NCBI GenBank assembly: GCA_034658655.1
Contig: JAYEFQ010000044.1
Span: 1-19,612 of the forward strand
From: JAQIBY01 sp034658655
Lineage (GTDB): Bacteria; Bacteroidota; Bacteroidia; Bacteroidales; ML635J-15
Length of the DNA: 19,612 nucleotides
Direction: 5' to 3'
Within the stretch, counting starts at the first letter, position 1; each line of letters begins with the position of its first letter. The position numbers and the translations under genes were made by a program. Shown here piece by piece: positions 8,701-15,986 of this stretch. The notes below the pieces were generated by a model. The model was not told the origin of the DNA. It saw nothing but the letters and a program-made list of their open reading frames with translations, and did not search any database.

Positions 8701-9297
8701 GAGAGACTATCCGTTATTTTCGACCGATTTATTCAGGGAGATATTGATGATAAACGTGCATTACAGGGATCTGGCCTGGGTTTGGCAATCTCACAATCTT
8801 ATGTGTCTATGATGGGAGGAGAGCTTTTTGTTGATTCTGTCGTTGATGAGGGGGCTCGTTTTTATTTTTCCATTCCCGACCGCAGTACAAACAAAGCTGA
8901 TAAGCCACAAGTTGCTAAAAATACAATGTCTATGAAAAAGAATTTGAAAATTTTAATCGTTGAGGATGATACTATTTCTGTTAAGTATTTGAATGTGATT
9001 TTAAAAGACATTGCACAAACTATACAGATTGTTAACAATGGGACAGAGGCGGTTGATATGTTAAAAGCACATGATGATTTTGATTTGGTTTTAATGGATA
9101 TAAAACTGCCTAGAATGAATGGATATGATGCAACGCATGAAATCCGGAAATTCAATAAAGACATTATAATTATTGCTCAAACTGCATATGCAATTTCTGG
9201 CGATAGAGAAAAAGCAATTGCTGCCGGATGTGATGATTATATCGCAAAACCAATTGTTAAAAAAGATTTACTGAATATGTTTGCGAAATATATGTAG
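5773..9297 (+). CDS. Six-PAS hybrid sensor histidine kinase/response regulator
   Basis: Soluble signalling protein of 1174 aa with no transmembrane segment, so it probably senses a cytoplasmic cue. A short coiled coil (about 10-45) precedes six PAS units at roughly 45-165, 168-293, 294-424, 425-545, 546-668 and 669-800. The third, fifth and sixth carry WxW-type PAC ends (YKWILARGK, WRWFSWSDT, IKWVWERGI). HisKA follows with MSHEIRTPMNGILGF and phospho-acceptor His823. The HATPase domain has N box NLIKNAIKF, G1 DTGIGIP (Asp969), F box FDRF and G2 GSGLGLAIS. The C-terminal receiver has acidic Glu1064, Asp1065 and Asp1066, phospho-acceptor Asp1109 (LMDIKLP), Thr1137 and Lys1159 (AKP). All key residues for autophosphorylation and His-to-Asp transfer are present. 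There is no DNA-binding output and no neighbouring response regulator or phosphotransfer gene, so its partner lies elsewhere. The ligand is unknown. Confidence 0.95.
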   Translation: MAISQESFDKFKEENYHLRQDLKRLQAEVKQLKHAKENACSSEEELRITMESIGDAVIVTDKQGGVKWMNPVAENLTGWVCTDAKGKPLETVFNIFNAISGKPSVNPVKKVIETGQIVGLANHTKLVSKSGQEYQISDSGSPIRDSNENISGIVLVFRDVTEEYEMQAAIAMSEKHYRTVFENTGTAIVLLEKDSTISMANQRFSEMSGYANKEVVNKKKWMEFIVPEDLERMVQQHELRRKNREKALRTYEFRFFDKQSKVKYVQLNIDVIPGTDKSVASMQDVTNLKETQLALKANAERWDFALQGAGDGVWDWDLKTNTVFFSDQWKRQLGYEPHEIENKLSEWESRVHPDDLGKVNFAIKECLQSRKTEYVNEYRLKTKQGNYKWILARGKVVAFDEKGNPTRFICTHTDITQRKQNEIQLKTTFFGIENASIGIYQILDNGVIKYVNQAACDSLGYSKDELTGMSLSYVDTSLNLKLFKTNRKRIYKTKAHSFVTRHTRKDGSRFPVEITVNYTKINGENMVFSFVKDITERVQSEKALRDNEEKYRLLIENQTDLIVKIDTEGKFLFVSPSYCKMFGKTEKELIGNAFMPLVHEDDRQSTEDAMKQLYVEPYHVKLEQRAFTAEGWRWFSWSDTAVLDEKGEIKEIIGIGQDITEKKRAEIQLSEQERRLNSLVGNLPGFVYRCNFDEHWTMRFLSQQCETITGYPPETFLNNQIKTYNDIILPEFREKEAEDWNIVVKNKSVYEGEYQIRTKNNQIKWVWERGIGVYDKNGNLLFFEGYVEDITSIKHLIDDLIAAKNKAEESDRLKTAFLTNMSHEIRTPMNGILGFTKLLLEPQLAGDQVKEYVDIIRKSGNRMLNTVNDIITISRIETEQVEISKSTFNLHNEINDICKMLLPEVKEKGIQLNVNFNTISDTEMITTDRTKFDSVMTNLIKNAIKFTDEGQIDVTYSKKINAFDFEVKDTGIGIPKERLSVIFDRFIQGDIDDKRALQGSGLGLAISQSYVSMMGGELFVDSVVDEGARFYFSIPDRSTNKADKPQVAKNTMSMKKNLKILIVEDDTISVKYLNVILKDIAQTIQIVNNGTEAVDMLKAHDDFDLVLMDIKLPRMNGYDATHEIRKFNKDIIIIAQTAYAISGDREKAIAAGCDDYIAKPIVKKDLLNMFAKYM

Positions 9298-9352
9298 GTA
9301 GATTTGTCTTTATTTTTTTGTAATTTTACCTCAAAATATAAGCATTGGTTTT

Positions 9353-10525
9353 ATGTATCTAAAGGACATCTCAATCATAAATTTTAAAAATTTCGAGGAA
9401 TTTGAAGCAGAGTTCTCTCCTCGCTTTAATTGCCTGCTTGGTAATAATGGTGTCGGAAAAACGAATTTAATGGATGCCGTGTATTATATGTCCTTTACCA
9501 AAAGCCATTTTAATGCCATTGATCGGCATAATATTCGTCATAACCAGGATTTGTTCGTTATTCAGGGCAATTATCTGCGAAAGCAAGACAATGTGAAAAT
9601 GCATTGTGGGTTAAAGCGGTATGGTAAAAAGCAAATTAAGTGCAATGGAAAAACTTATGATAAATTTTCTGAGCATATTGGTTTATTGCCTCTGGTTTTT
9701 ATTACGCCCTCAGATACGGATATGATTAAACTGGGGTCTGATTTACGACGAAAATATCTTGATGGTGTCATATCACAATACGATAAAACATATTTAAAAC
9801 AATTACTAAAATATAATCGGGCTTTGGAGCAGCGTAATGCATTGTTGAAAAGCATAAATCCAAATAATCCATATGATGAGGACGCCTTGCTAATTTGGGA
9901 TGAACGTTTGCATCATAGTGCAAGTTATATTTACCAGGAAAGACAAAAGACTGTCGATGCATTGCTCCCGATATTTAATGATTATTATAGCAAAATATCT
10001 GGACATCGTGAGCACTTGAGTGTTCGTTATAAAAGTAAATTGCATGATAAACCCATGAAAGATTTACTTGTGGATTCTCGTAAACGCGATTTAATGCTGC
10101 AATATACTGGGGTGGGGATTCATCGCGATGATTTAGATTTTGAGTTGAACGGGTACCCATTAAAGCGAACCGGCTCGCAAGGACAAGAAAAATCTCTGAT
10201 TATTGCATTGAAACTTGCCCAATTTGAATTTATTTATAAAACTACAGATGTGCGCCCAATCCTTTTACTTGATGATATTTTTGATAAACTGGATGCTTTG
10301 CGAATAAAGCAGCTTGTCGATTTGTTGTCTGATGATAAATACGGTCAGGTGTTCTTTTCGGATACAAGTGAGACAAGATTACCCGATTTATTGAAACAAG
10401 TTGAGGTTGATGTGCGTATATTTAACATTAAAGCCAACGCAAATTATGAAAAAACAAAACAGGATGCCAATCGTGATTTTTCTGATTCTGATGCTGAACA
10501 GTTTGATGCTGAGCGCTCAGAATAA
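9353..10525 (+). CDS. recF: DNA replication and repair protein RecF
   Basis: RecF is an SMC-like ABC ATPase that, with RecO and RecR, loads RecA at single-strand gaps. Visible features are the N-terminal strand YLKDISIINFKNF, Walker A GNNGVGKT (30-37), the signature region GSQGQEKSLIIALKLAQ (from 274), and Walker B ILLLDDIFDKLD (Asp307, Asp308). The 390-aa product is somewhat longer than the roughly 360-370 aa I expect for the family. The extra tail (KANANYEKTKQDANRDFSD to the end) is hydrophilic and is encoded where the next gene's signal peptide is encoded in another frame. A weak -7-like TAATTTTA lies at 9321-9328. The histidine kinase ends 55 bp upstream and no terminator is visible between, so read-through is possible. 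Confidence 0.95.
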   Translation: MYLKDISIINFKNFEEFEAEFSPRFNCLLGNNGVGKTNLMDAVYYMSFTKSHFNAIDRHNIRHNQDLFVIQGNYLRKQDNVKMHCGLKRYGKKQIKCNGKTYDKFSEHIGLLPLVFITPSDTDMIKLGSDLRRKYLDGVISQYDKTYLKQLLKYNRALEQRNALLKSINPNNPYDEDALLIWDERLHHSASYIYQERQKTVDALLPIFNDYYSKISGHREHLSVRYKSKLHDKPMKDLLVDSRKRDLMLQYTGVGIHRDDLDFELNGYPLKRTGSQGQEKSLIIALKLAQFEFIYKTTDVRPILLLDDIFDKLDALRIKQLVDLLSDDKYGQVFFSDTSETRLPDLLKQVEVDVRIFNIKANANYEKTKQDANRDFSDSDAEQFDAERSE

Positions 10526-10883
10526 TTTACAGGAGCAAAACCAAAATTATTTGCAAGGTACATGGCTGATTGATACAATGTATATTGATTTTGAAATGTC
10601 TGAACAGTTAATGCAAATATACACTGAGAAATTTCAGGAAATTAAGCAACAAACGAGTTTTGAATTTCATCCCGACGGAACATATGAAAAAGTTTCTGGG
10701 GCAGATGTTAAGAAAGGAAATTGGAGAATTTCACCAAATGGGAAAATGATAATTATTAAGTTTGTAGGTAGCGATGAAATTAGCCGAACACATATTGGGC
10801 ATATCGATTCAGTATCCATGACTATGGCCCCTGTTGATGATGCGGTACAAAACTCTAAAGTTGAATTAATTAAACAAAGGTGA
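10446..10883 (+). CDS. Small exported lipocalin-like protein
   Basis: Predicted 145-aa exported protein. The signal peptide is MKKQNRMPIVIFLILMLNS... ending LSAQ; there is no lipobox cysteine. The mature part, with LQGTWLIDTM, FEFHPDGTYEKV, GNWRISPNGKMIII and a closing SMTMAPVDD strand, has the pattern of small Bacteroidota lipocalin-like domains that report or bind unknown ligands. An ATG at 10401 would extend the frame by 15 residues but would put charged and polar residues before the signal peptide, so 10446 is chosen. The gene overlaps recF by 80 bp in another frame and its TGA overlaps the next ATG (TGATG), so translation is probably coupled. Function unknown. Confidence 0.75.
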   Translation: MKKQNRMPIVIFLILMLNSLMLSAQNNLQEQNQNYLQGTWLIDTMYIDFEMSEQLMQIYTEKFQEIKQQTSFEFHPDGTYEKVSGADVKKGNWRISPNGKMIIIKFVGSDEISRTHIGHIDSVSMTMAPVDDAVQNSKVELIKQR

Positions 10884-11287
10884 TGGATAAGCCAATACGC
10901 ATAGCGGTTGATTTTGATGGCACAATTGTAGAGCATCGGTTTCCTGAAATAGGGAAAGAAATGCCAGGTGCTTTTGATGTATTAAAAGCGCTTTCTGAGG
11001 AAGGACATCAGTTGGTTCTATGGACATTTCGTGATGGTGATGAATTACAGGCTGCCTTAGATTTTTGCTTGAATAATGGAATAATGTTTTGGGCTGTTAA
11101 TCAATCTTTCCCAGATGAAGAATTCTCAAAATACATATCTCGAAAAATACACGCAGATTTGTTTATTGATGATAGAAATTTTGGTGGATTCCCTGGTTGG
11201 GAAGCTATTGGTCGAACCTTAATGCCCCATCGTTATCCGGATGTGAAGACGGAAACAAGAAAAAATAAAAAATGGAAAATCTGGTAG
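10883..11287 (+). CDS. HAD-superfamily hydrolase (BT0820-like)
   Basis: Small 134-aa HAD-type phosphohydrolase without a cap domain. Motif I is DFDGT with nucleophile Asp10 and general acid Asp12; motif II is LWTF (Thr48); Lys88 is a candidate for motif III; motif IV is LFIDDRNFGG (Asp96, Asp97). The whole resembles a Bacteroidota group typified by BT0820 of B. thetaiotaomicron, whose substrate I cannot state. The ATG at 10883 shares a base with the upstream stop (TGATG); a GTG at 10880 is in frame immediately before and cannot be excluded. The last 17 residues are basic. It is probably co-transcribed with recF and the lipocalin-like gene. Confidence 0.85.
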   Translation: MDKPIRIAVDFDGTIVEHRFPEIGKEMPGAFDVLKALSEEGHQLVLWTFRDGDELQAALDFCLNNGIMFWAVNQSFPDEEFSKYISRKIHADLFIDDRNFGGFPGWEAIGRTLMPHRYPDVKTETRKNKKWKIW

Positions 11288-11313
11288 GTGATTTTCCTCT
11301 TAAGGATAATAGT

Positions 11314-11375
11314 ACATTTCCAACCACATTTTTCCCACATTTCCAACTACATATAAACCACATTTCAACCCACTA
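11314..11375 (+). repeat. Direct repeats of ACAT(TTCCAACC) at 11-12 bp period
   Basis: ACAT begins at 11314, 11326, 11337, 11349 and 11360, each followed by an A/T-rich triplet and a C-rich tract (CCAACC, TCCC, CCAAC, AACC, CAACCC). Successive spacings are 12, 11, 12 and 11 bp, close to one helical turn. The block lies 70-130 bp upstream of the candidate promoter of the C25 protease gene. It could be a protein-binding site or simply a decayed tandem repeat. Confidence 0.6.
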
Positions 11376-11443
11376 AAATAAGGGTAATCCTATAATATTT
11401 ACTAACTTCTTAAATTTCTATGCAGCCATTTGCAAAAGCTTTG

Positions 11444-11451
11444 TATCTTTG
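11444..11451 (+). promoter_or_regulatory. Candidate Bacteroidota -7 box for the C25 protease gene
   Basis: TATCTTTG matches TAnnTTTG exactly, 21 bp before the ATG, giving a short leader. No TTG is found at the expected -33 distance, so the promoter may need an activator. Confidence 0.6.
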
Positions 11452-11472
11452 TTGTGAACTAAAAAATGCATC

Positions 11473-14400
11473 ATGAGAAAAATCTGTTTTTTGAGCATCA
11501 TGCTCCTTGCCTTTACGGCAGTATTTGCAAGCAATCCGATTAAAACAAGTCAAAATCAAAGCGGATTGGAAATTATTAGTGCAAATGAATCCTCTGTGGA
11601 GTTTTTGAATTCTGTTGGAGAAATTCACACAATGAATGTCAAATCAGAAGCTGGAAGTTTTGTGAAATTAAAACTCTCTGGATATTATCCATCTATTGAT
11701 TATGGAATGCCTGATTTGCCTGAAATTAGTCGTATGATAGAAATTCCATACGGCGCTAAACCCAAAATTGAAATTTTATCTTACGATGAAGAAATTATTT
11801 ATCTCAATGAATTGGGTATTATGGTTCCTGTTATGCCTGCACAGCCATCAGTGAATAAGGGTGTTGATCCTGAGAACATTGAATTTGTGTACAATCAAGC
11901 ATTCTATGAATCTGGTAATTTGTATTCACCTGAAATGGTAGAAGTTCAGCGGTCAGGGAAATTGCGTGGCGTACAAATGGCGCGTGTTGCAATTCGTCCG
12001 TTTCAGTACAATGCTGCTGAAAACACATTAATAATACGCAATAACATTCGTGTACATATTGATTTTGAAGATGGTGATCTAAGTACTACACGTCAAATTA
12101 AAGAAAAATATTATTCCCCAGCTTTTGAATCGGTGTTTAGTAAACTTGTGAATTATCAAGCTCCTGAAAGCAAAGATGCCTTGTCACAATATCCAATTAA
12201 ATATGTTATTGTTTCACACCCAATGTTTGAAGATGCACTGCAACCATTTATTGAGTGGAAAACAAAAAAAGGTTTTACTGTAGTAGAAGCTTATACAGAT
12301 GATGCTGCGGTTGGGACAACAACGGCAAGCATTAAAGCGTATTTGCAAGATTTGTATGAAAGCGCAATTCCCGCAGATCCAGCCCCAAGTTTTGTACTTT
12401 TTGTTGGTGATGTTGCCCAAATTCCGGTTTTCGACGGAGATGCCGGCTCACATAAAACCGATATGTATTATTGCGAATACGATGGTGGTGGTGACTACAT
12501 CCCTGAGGTATATTTTGGGAGATTTTCTGCAACATCAGTGGCGGAATTAACTCCACAAATTGATAAAACCTTGCAGTTTGAAATGTTTACCATGCCCGAT
12601 CCTTCTTATCTTGCTGAAAATGTCTTTGTAGCTGGTGTTGATTCTGGATTTGGCAATTCACATGCTAATGGACAGGTAAATTACGGAACAAATTTATACT
12701 TTAATGCAGCGCATGGTATTACCTCACATATTTATCATTATCCTGAATCTGGTGATAATTCAGCTGCTATTATTGCTGATGTTGCTGCAGGTGCTGGATT
12801 TGTGAATTATACTGCACATTGTAGTGAAGATGGTTGGGGAGATCCTTCATTTACCATTTCAGATATTGCAGGATTAAATAATCAGGACATGTATTATGTT
12901 GGGGTAAGCAATTGTTGTCTCTCAAATAAATTTGATGTAAATTGTTTTGGTGAAGAATTGCTTCGTGCCGAAAATGAAGGTGCCGTTGCGCATCTCGGTG
13001 GTTCAAATAGTACTTTGTGGGATGAAGATTATTATTGGAGTGTAGGTTTGATTTCTTCCCCTGTTGAAAATCCAACCTTTGAAGAAACTGAAACCGGTGC
13101 TTATGATGCACTTTTCCATGAAAATGGTGAAGACCCTTATGTAACGACTGCACAAATGAATTATGTTGGAAACTTGGCTGTTGAATCCAGTTCTTCATCA
13201 AATAAAGAATATTATTGGGAAATTTACCATGTGATGGGTGATCCTTCTTTGATGCCTTACCTCGGTGTTCCTTTAGAAATGACGGTTAATTATCTTGATC
13301 CACAGCCAATGGGCACAAACAGCCTTACGGTTACTACAGAAGCCGGTGCATATGTTGCAATTTCACTAAATGGAGTGCTTCTCGATGCCAAACTCGCAGA
13401 TGCTTCAGGTATTGCAGAAATGACTTTTGATGCAATTAATGAAGTAATTACTTGTGATGTTGTTGTAACAAAACAAAATCGCCAACCTTACATTGGGACT
13501 GTTGAAATTATTCCTAATGATAATGATTATGATGTGCAGCTTTCTGCAATTAATACTCCACAAACGCTTATGTTTATTGACAATGCAACTTTTCAACCGG
13601 AAGTTAATATCCGAAATCTCGGACAACTTGAGTTGACTACTGCATCAGTTAACTACCAAATTGATGGAGGTGCTGTTGTTACTGAGGCTTGGGCTGGTTC
13701 ACTAAATACTTTTGATGTTGCAAGTATTACATTTCCTGAAATCACCCTTGATGAAGGAACTTATACCATTAAAGCATGGGCTGTTGAGCCAAACGGCGAA
13801 GTGGATGAATATCCGCAAAATGATACTTTGATAAAAAGTTTCAGAGTTTACTCCGGTGATGTCTCATTATCTGCAATTGTTGCTCCTGATGATATGAATT
13901 GTAATATTCAGATTTTAGTTCCTGAAATTACTGTTCGAAATAATGATATCAATCCATTAACAAGTTTAACCGTTGGATATACATGTGGTTCAGTTTCTGA
14001 TGAGTTTGTTTGGACAGGAAGTTTGGCGGAAGCTGAAGAAGCAAATATCCAGTTCGACCCTGCTGAATTTCCGGCTGTAGTACAAACTATTTCATTTTAT
14101 ATTGAAGCACCCAATGGTGGTACCGATATGGATATTTCTGATAATACCGATGAAAAAGAATTTCGTGTTACAATTGGACAAACTGTTGAACTCGATTTTC
14201 TGACGGACGGTTATCCAGGTGAAACATCATGGGATCTCGTTGAGGATGCAACCGGAACGGTTCTATATTCAAATGGTAGTTTGGAAAGTGAATCGCATCA
14301 TATTTCAAATTGGTGTCTCGGAAACGGATGCTATACATTTACAGTATATGATTCTTATGGTGATGGCATGAGTGGTACTTGGACGGGTGGTGCCCCCGGT

Positions 14401-15069
14401 GAAGTTGTGATTACTAATACTGAAACAGCGGAAAATTATGGTACAATTGCTGGTGATTCTTTTGAATCCGAAGCCAGCATTGGATTTTGTATTGAGATTT
14501 CTTATTTTACTGTTTCCCCAACAAGCTTAGATTTTGGTGATGTGGAAATTGGTGAAACAGCTGAATTAACTTATCAAGTTTCTGGTGCTGAACTGACTTC
14601 TGATGTGACTGTTGTTGCTCCTGAGGGATTTTTAATCTCATTCGAGACAGGAAGTGCATTTACTGATGAACTGATTATTACACCCGTTGATGGAGATGTG
14701 AGCGAGCAGATTTTTGTTTCGTTTACACCTGAATCAGAAACAGCATCAAGTGGCAACATAACAAATACGACAGTTGGATATGATCCGATTGATGTCAACT
14801 TGACAGGAAATGGTGTGTTAGGAATCGAGTCTGCTCAAAATATGGATGTGAATGTTTATCCAAATCCTAGCTCAGGAATCGTGTTTGTTGAGGCAGATCG
14901 CGCCTTTGAATTTGAAGTGATTGATGCCCTTGGTCGCGTATTAATGCATGCTCATTCTGAAAGTAGTAGCCATGAATTGAATCTTTCTGAATTTGCCGGT
15001 AATTTGTTTGTTGTGAAGGTGATTACCGAGCAAGGAACAAAAATTATTAAAGTGCAAATTGCACACTAA
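11473..15069 (+). CDS. Gingipain-like C25 cysteine protease with T9SS sorting domain
   Basis: Secreted protease of 1198 aa. A signal peptide (about 1-20) is followed by a C25-type propeptide with LSGYYPSIDYGMPDLPEI and MARVAIRPFQYN (to about 235). The catalytic region begins YPIKYVIVSHPMF and contains FVLFVGDVAQIP and PEVYFGRFS. His449 (NYTAHCSEDGW) and Cys482 (VGVSNCCLSNKFD) form the expected dyad; Cys482 is preferred over Cys481 because it keeps the gingipain spacing to the following Phe. Next come an Ig-like domain as in gingipains (from about 598), two CARDB-like repeats, a domain with LDFLTDGYPGETSWDL, an FTVSPTSLDFGDVEIGE Ig-like domain, and a type A sorting domain (about 1119-1198: VNVYPNPSSG, IDALGRVL, FVVKV). 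Cleavage specificity cannot be read from the sequence; arginine or lysine preference should not be assumed. Confidence 0.95.
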   Translation: MRKICFLSIMLLAFTAVFASNPIKTSQNQSGLEIISANESSVEFLNSVGEIHTMNVKSEAGSFVKLKLSGYYPSIDYGMPDLPEISRMIEIPYGAKPKIEILSYDEEIIYLNELGIMVPVMPAQPSVNKGVDPENIEFVYNQAFYESGNLYSPEMVEVQRSGKLRGVQMARVAIRPFQYNAAENTLIIRNNIRVHIDFEDGDLSTTRQIKEKYYSPAFESVFSKLVNYQAPESKDALSQYPIKYVIVSHPMFEDALQPFIEWKTKKGFTVVEAYTDDAAVGTTTASIKAYLQDLYESAIPADPAPSFVLFVGDVAQIPVFDGDAGSHKTDMYYCEYDGGGDYIPEVYFGRFSATSVAELTPQIDKTLQFEMFTMPDPSYLAENVFVAGVDSGFGNSHANGQVNYGTNLYFNAAHGITSHIYHYPESGDNSAAIIADVAAGAGFVNYTAHCSEDGWGDPSFTISDIAGLNNQDMYYVGVSNCCLSNKFDVNCFGEELLRAENEGAVAHLGGSNSTLWDEDYYWSVGLISSPVENPTFEETETGAYDALFHENGEDPYVTTAQMNYVGNLAVESSSSSNKEYYWEIYHVMGDPSLMPYLGVPLEMTVNYLDPQPMGTNSLTVTTEAGAYVAISLNGVLLDAKLADASGIAEMTFDAINEVITCDVVVTKQNRQPYIGTVEIIPNDNDYDVQLSAINTPQTLMFIDNATFQPEVNIRNLGQLELTTASVNYQIDGGAVVTEAWAGSLNTFDVASITFPEITLDEGTYTIKAWAVEPNGEVDEYPQNDTLIKSFRVYSGDVSLSAIVAPDDMNCNIQILVPEITVRNNDINPLTSLTVGYTCGSVSDEFVWTGSLAEAEEANIQFDPAEFPAVVQTISFYIEAPNGGTDMDISDNTDEKEFRVTIGQTVELDFLTDGYPGETSWDLVEDATGTVLYSNGSLESESHHISNWCLGNGCYTFTVYDSYGDGMSGTWTGGAPGEVVITNTETAENYGTIAGDSFESEASIGFCIEISYFTVSPTSLDFGDVEIGETAELTYQVSGAELTSDVTVVAPEGFLISFETGSAFTDELIITPVDGDVSEQIFVSFTPESETASSGNITNTTVGYDPIDVNLTGNGVLGIESAQNMDVNVYPNPSSGIVFVEADRAFEFEVIDALGRVLMHAHSESSSHELNLSEFAGNLFVVKVITEQGTKIIKVQIAH

Positions 15070-15088
15070 TAAAAAAATATTAACTTTA
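15058..15088 (+). promoter_or_regulatory. Possible ispE promoter overlapping the terminator
   Basis: TTG (15058-15060), a 20-bp spacer and TAACTTTA (15081-15088) resemble the Bacteroidota promoter, with A instead of G at the last -7 position. The predicted start, near 15093-15095, falls in the left arm of the terminator hairpin. This is inference from spacing and consensus only. Confidence 0.35.
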
Positions 15089-15117
15089 AAGCCCTGTAAA
15101 AATGCAGGGCTTTTTTT
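15088..15117 (+). terminator. Rho-independent terminator after the C25 protease gene
   Basis: The stem AAAGCCCTG / CAGGGC followed by seven T (the first three pair with AAA), with loop TAAAAATG, forms a strong intrinsic terminator 19 bp after the stop codon. The T tract ends directly at the ispE start codon. Confidence 0.85.
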
Positions 15118-15924
15118 ATGCTAACATTTCCAAACGCAAAAATAAATATCGGGTTATACATTACCGGAAAACGAGCAGATGGCTTTCATAATTTAGAGAC
15201 CATTTTTTATCCTATTCCATGGTGTGATATTTTGGAAATTGTCCCAGCTGACGAAACTATTATTGAAACGAGCGGACTCCTAATTCCGGGAAATTCAGAT
15301 GAAAATATTGTGTTAAAAGCATATAATTTAGTGAAAGCGGATTATGATATTCCTCCCGTAAAAATTAATCTGCATAAGCAAATTCCAATGGGAGCGGGGC
15401 TCGGTGGCGGAAGCTCAGATGCGGTTAGCTGTTTGTTAAATTTAAATAAACAATTTGCTTTGGCTATTTCTGAAAGTAAATTGCAGGAATATGCCTTAAA
15501 ACTTGGTAGCGATTGCCCATTTTTCCTTAAAAATACCCCTCAATTTGCAACCGGGAGAGGAGAGTTGATGCAGGATGTTGATATCAATTTATCAGGGAAA
15601 TATATGCTTGTAGTTTTTTCTGGATTACATATTTCCACTAAAGAATCTTTTCAAGCAATTAACCCAAAACCTGCTGAGTTTAATTTGCTGCATTTGCCTG
15701 ATTTCGTAATGAATAAGTGGAGTAACTCGGTGAAAAACGACTTTGAGCCATATGTGTTTCAAAAATTCCCAGAATTACAACATTTAAAAACTAGGTTAAT
15801 GAAAAATGGTGCAGAATTTGTTGCTATGAGCGGCAGTGGATCGGCAGTTTTTGCTATTTTTAGTGAGAAACCTAAAAATATAAGCTTAAATGAACCGATT
15901 GTAAAAATATTAATTATTTCTTAA
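15118..15924 (+). CDS. ispE: 4-diphosphocytidyl-2-C-methyl-D-erythritol kinase
   Basis: IspE phosphorylates CDP-methylerythritol with ATP in the non-mevalonate (MEP) route to isoprenoid precursors; it is a cytoplasmic GHMP kinase. The 268-aa product shows FPNAKINIGL with catalytic Lys8, the GHMP ATP-binding loop PMGAGLGGGSSDA (90-102), GSDCPFF with catalytic Asp132, and the C-terminal motif MSGSGSAVFAIF. Length and ends are normal for the family. MLTFPNAKINIGL is the expected N terminus, so the start is secure even though the codon abuts the T tract of a terminator, leaving no room for a leader upstream of the hairpin. It is the only housekeeping gene between two secreted protease genes. Confidence 0.96.
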   Translation: MLTFPNAKINIGLYITGKRADGFHNLETIFYPIPWCDILEIVPADETIIETSGLLIPGNSDENIVLKAYNLVKADYDIPPVKINLHKQIPMGAGLGGGSSDAVSCLLNLNKQFALAISESKLQEYALKLGSDCPFFLKNTPQFATGRGELMQDVDINLSGKYMLVVFSGLHISTKESFQAINPKPAEFNLLHLPDFVMNKWSNSVKNDFEPYVFQKFPELQHLKTRLMKNGAEFVAMSGSGSAVFAIFSEKPKNISLNEPIVKILIIS

Positions 15925-15986
15925 TAATTTATTCCGCCTATATGGCTTTTTTATGTACTTTTACTATCTTAAATAAATTTTATAAC

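Noticed and set aside
10401..10445. Upstream ATG extending the lipocalin-like protein by 15 residues
   Set aside because: It would place extra residues before a normal signal peptide and deepen the overlap with recF; the ATG at 10446 gives a standard N terminus.
12851..13201. 116-codon minus-strand open frame opposite the C25 catalytic region
   Set aside because: It is histidine- and glutamine-rich, as expected for the antisense of this gene, and overlaps the catalytic dyad-coding region.
15942..15986. Upstream ATG extending the serine protease by 15 residues
   Set aside because: The ATG at 15987 starts a textbook signal peptide (Lys, hydrophobic core, FAQ), and the extension overlaps the likely promoter region.
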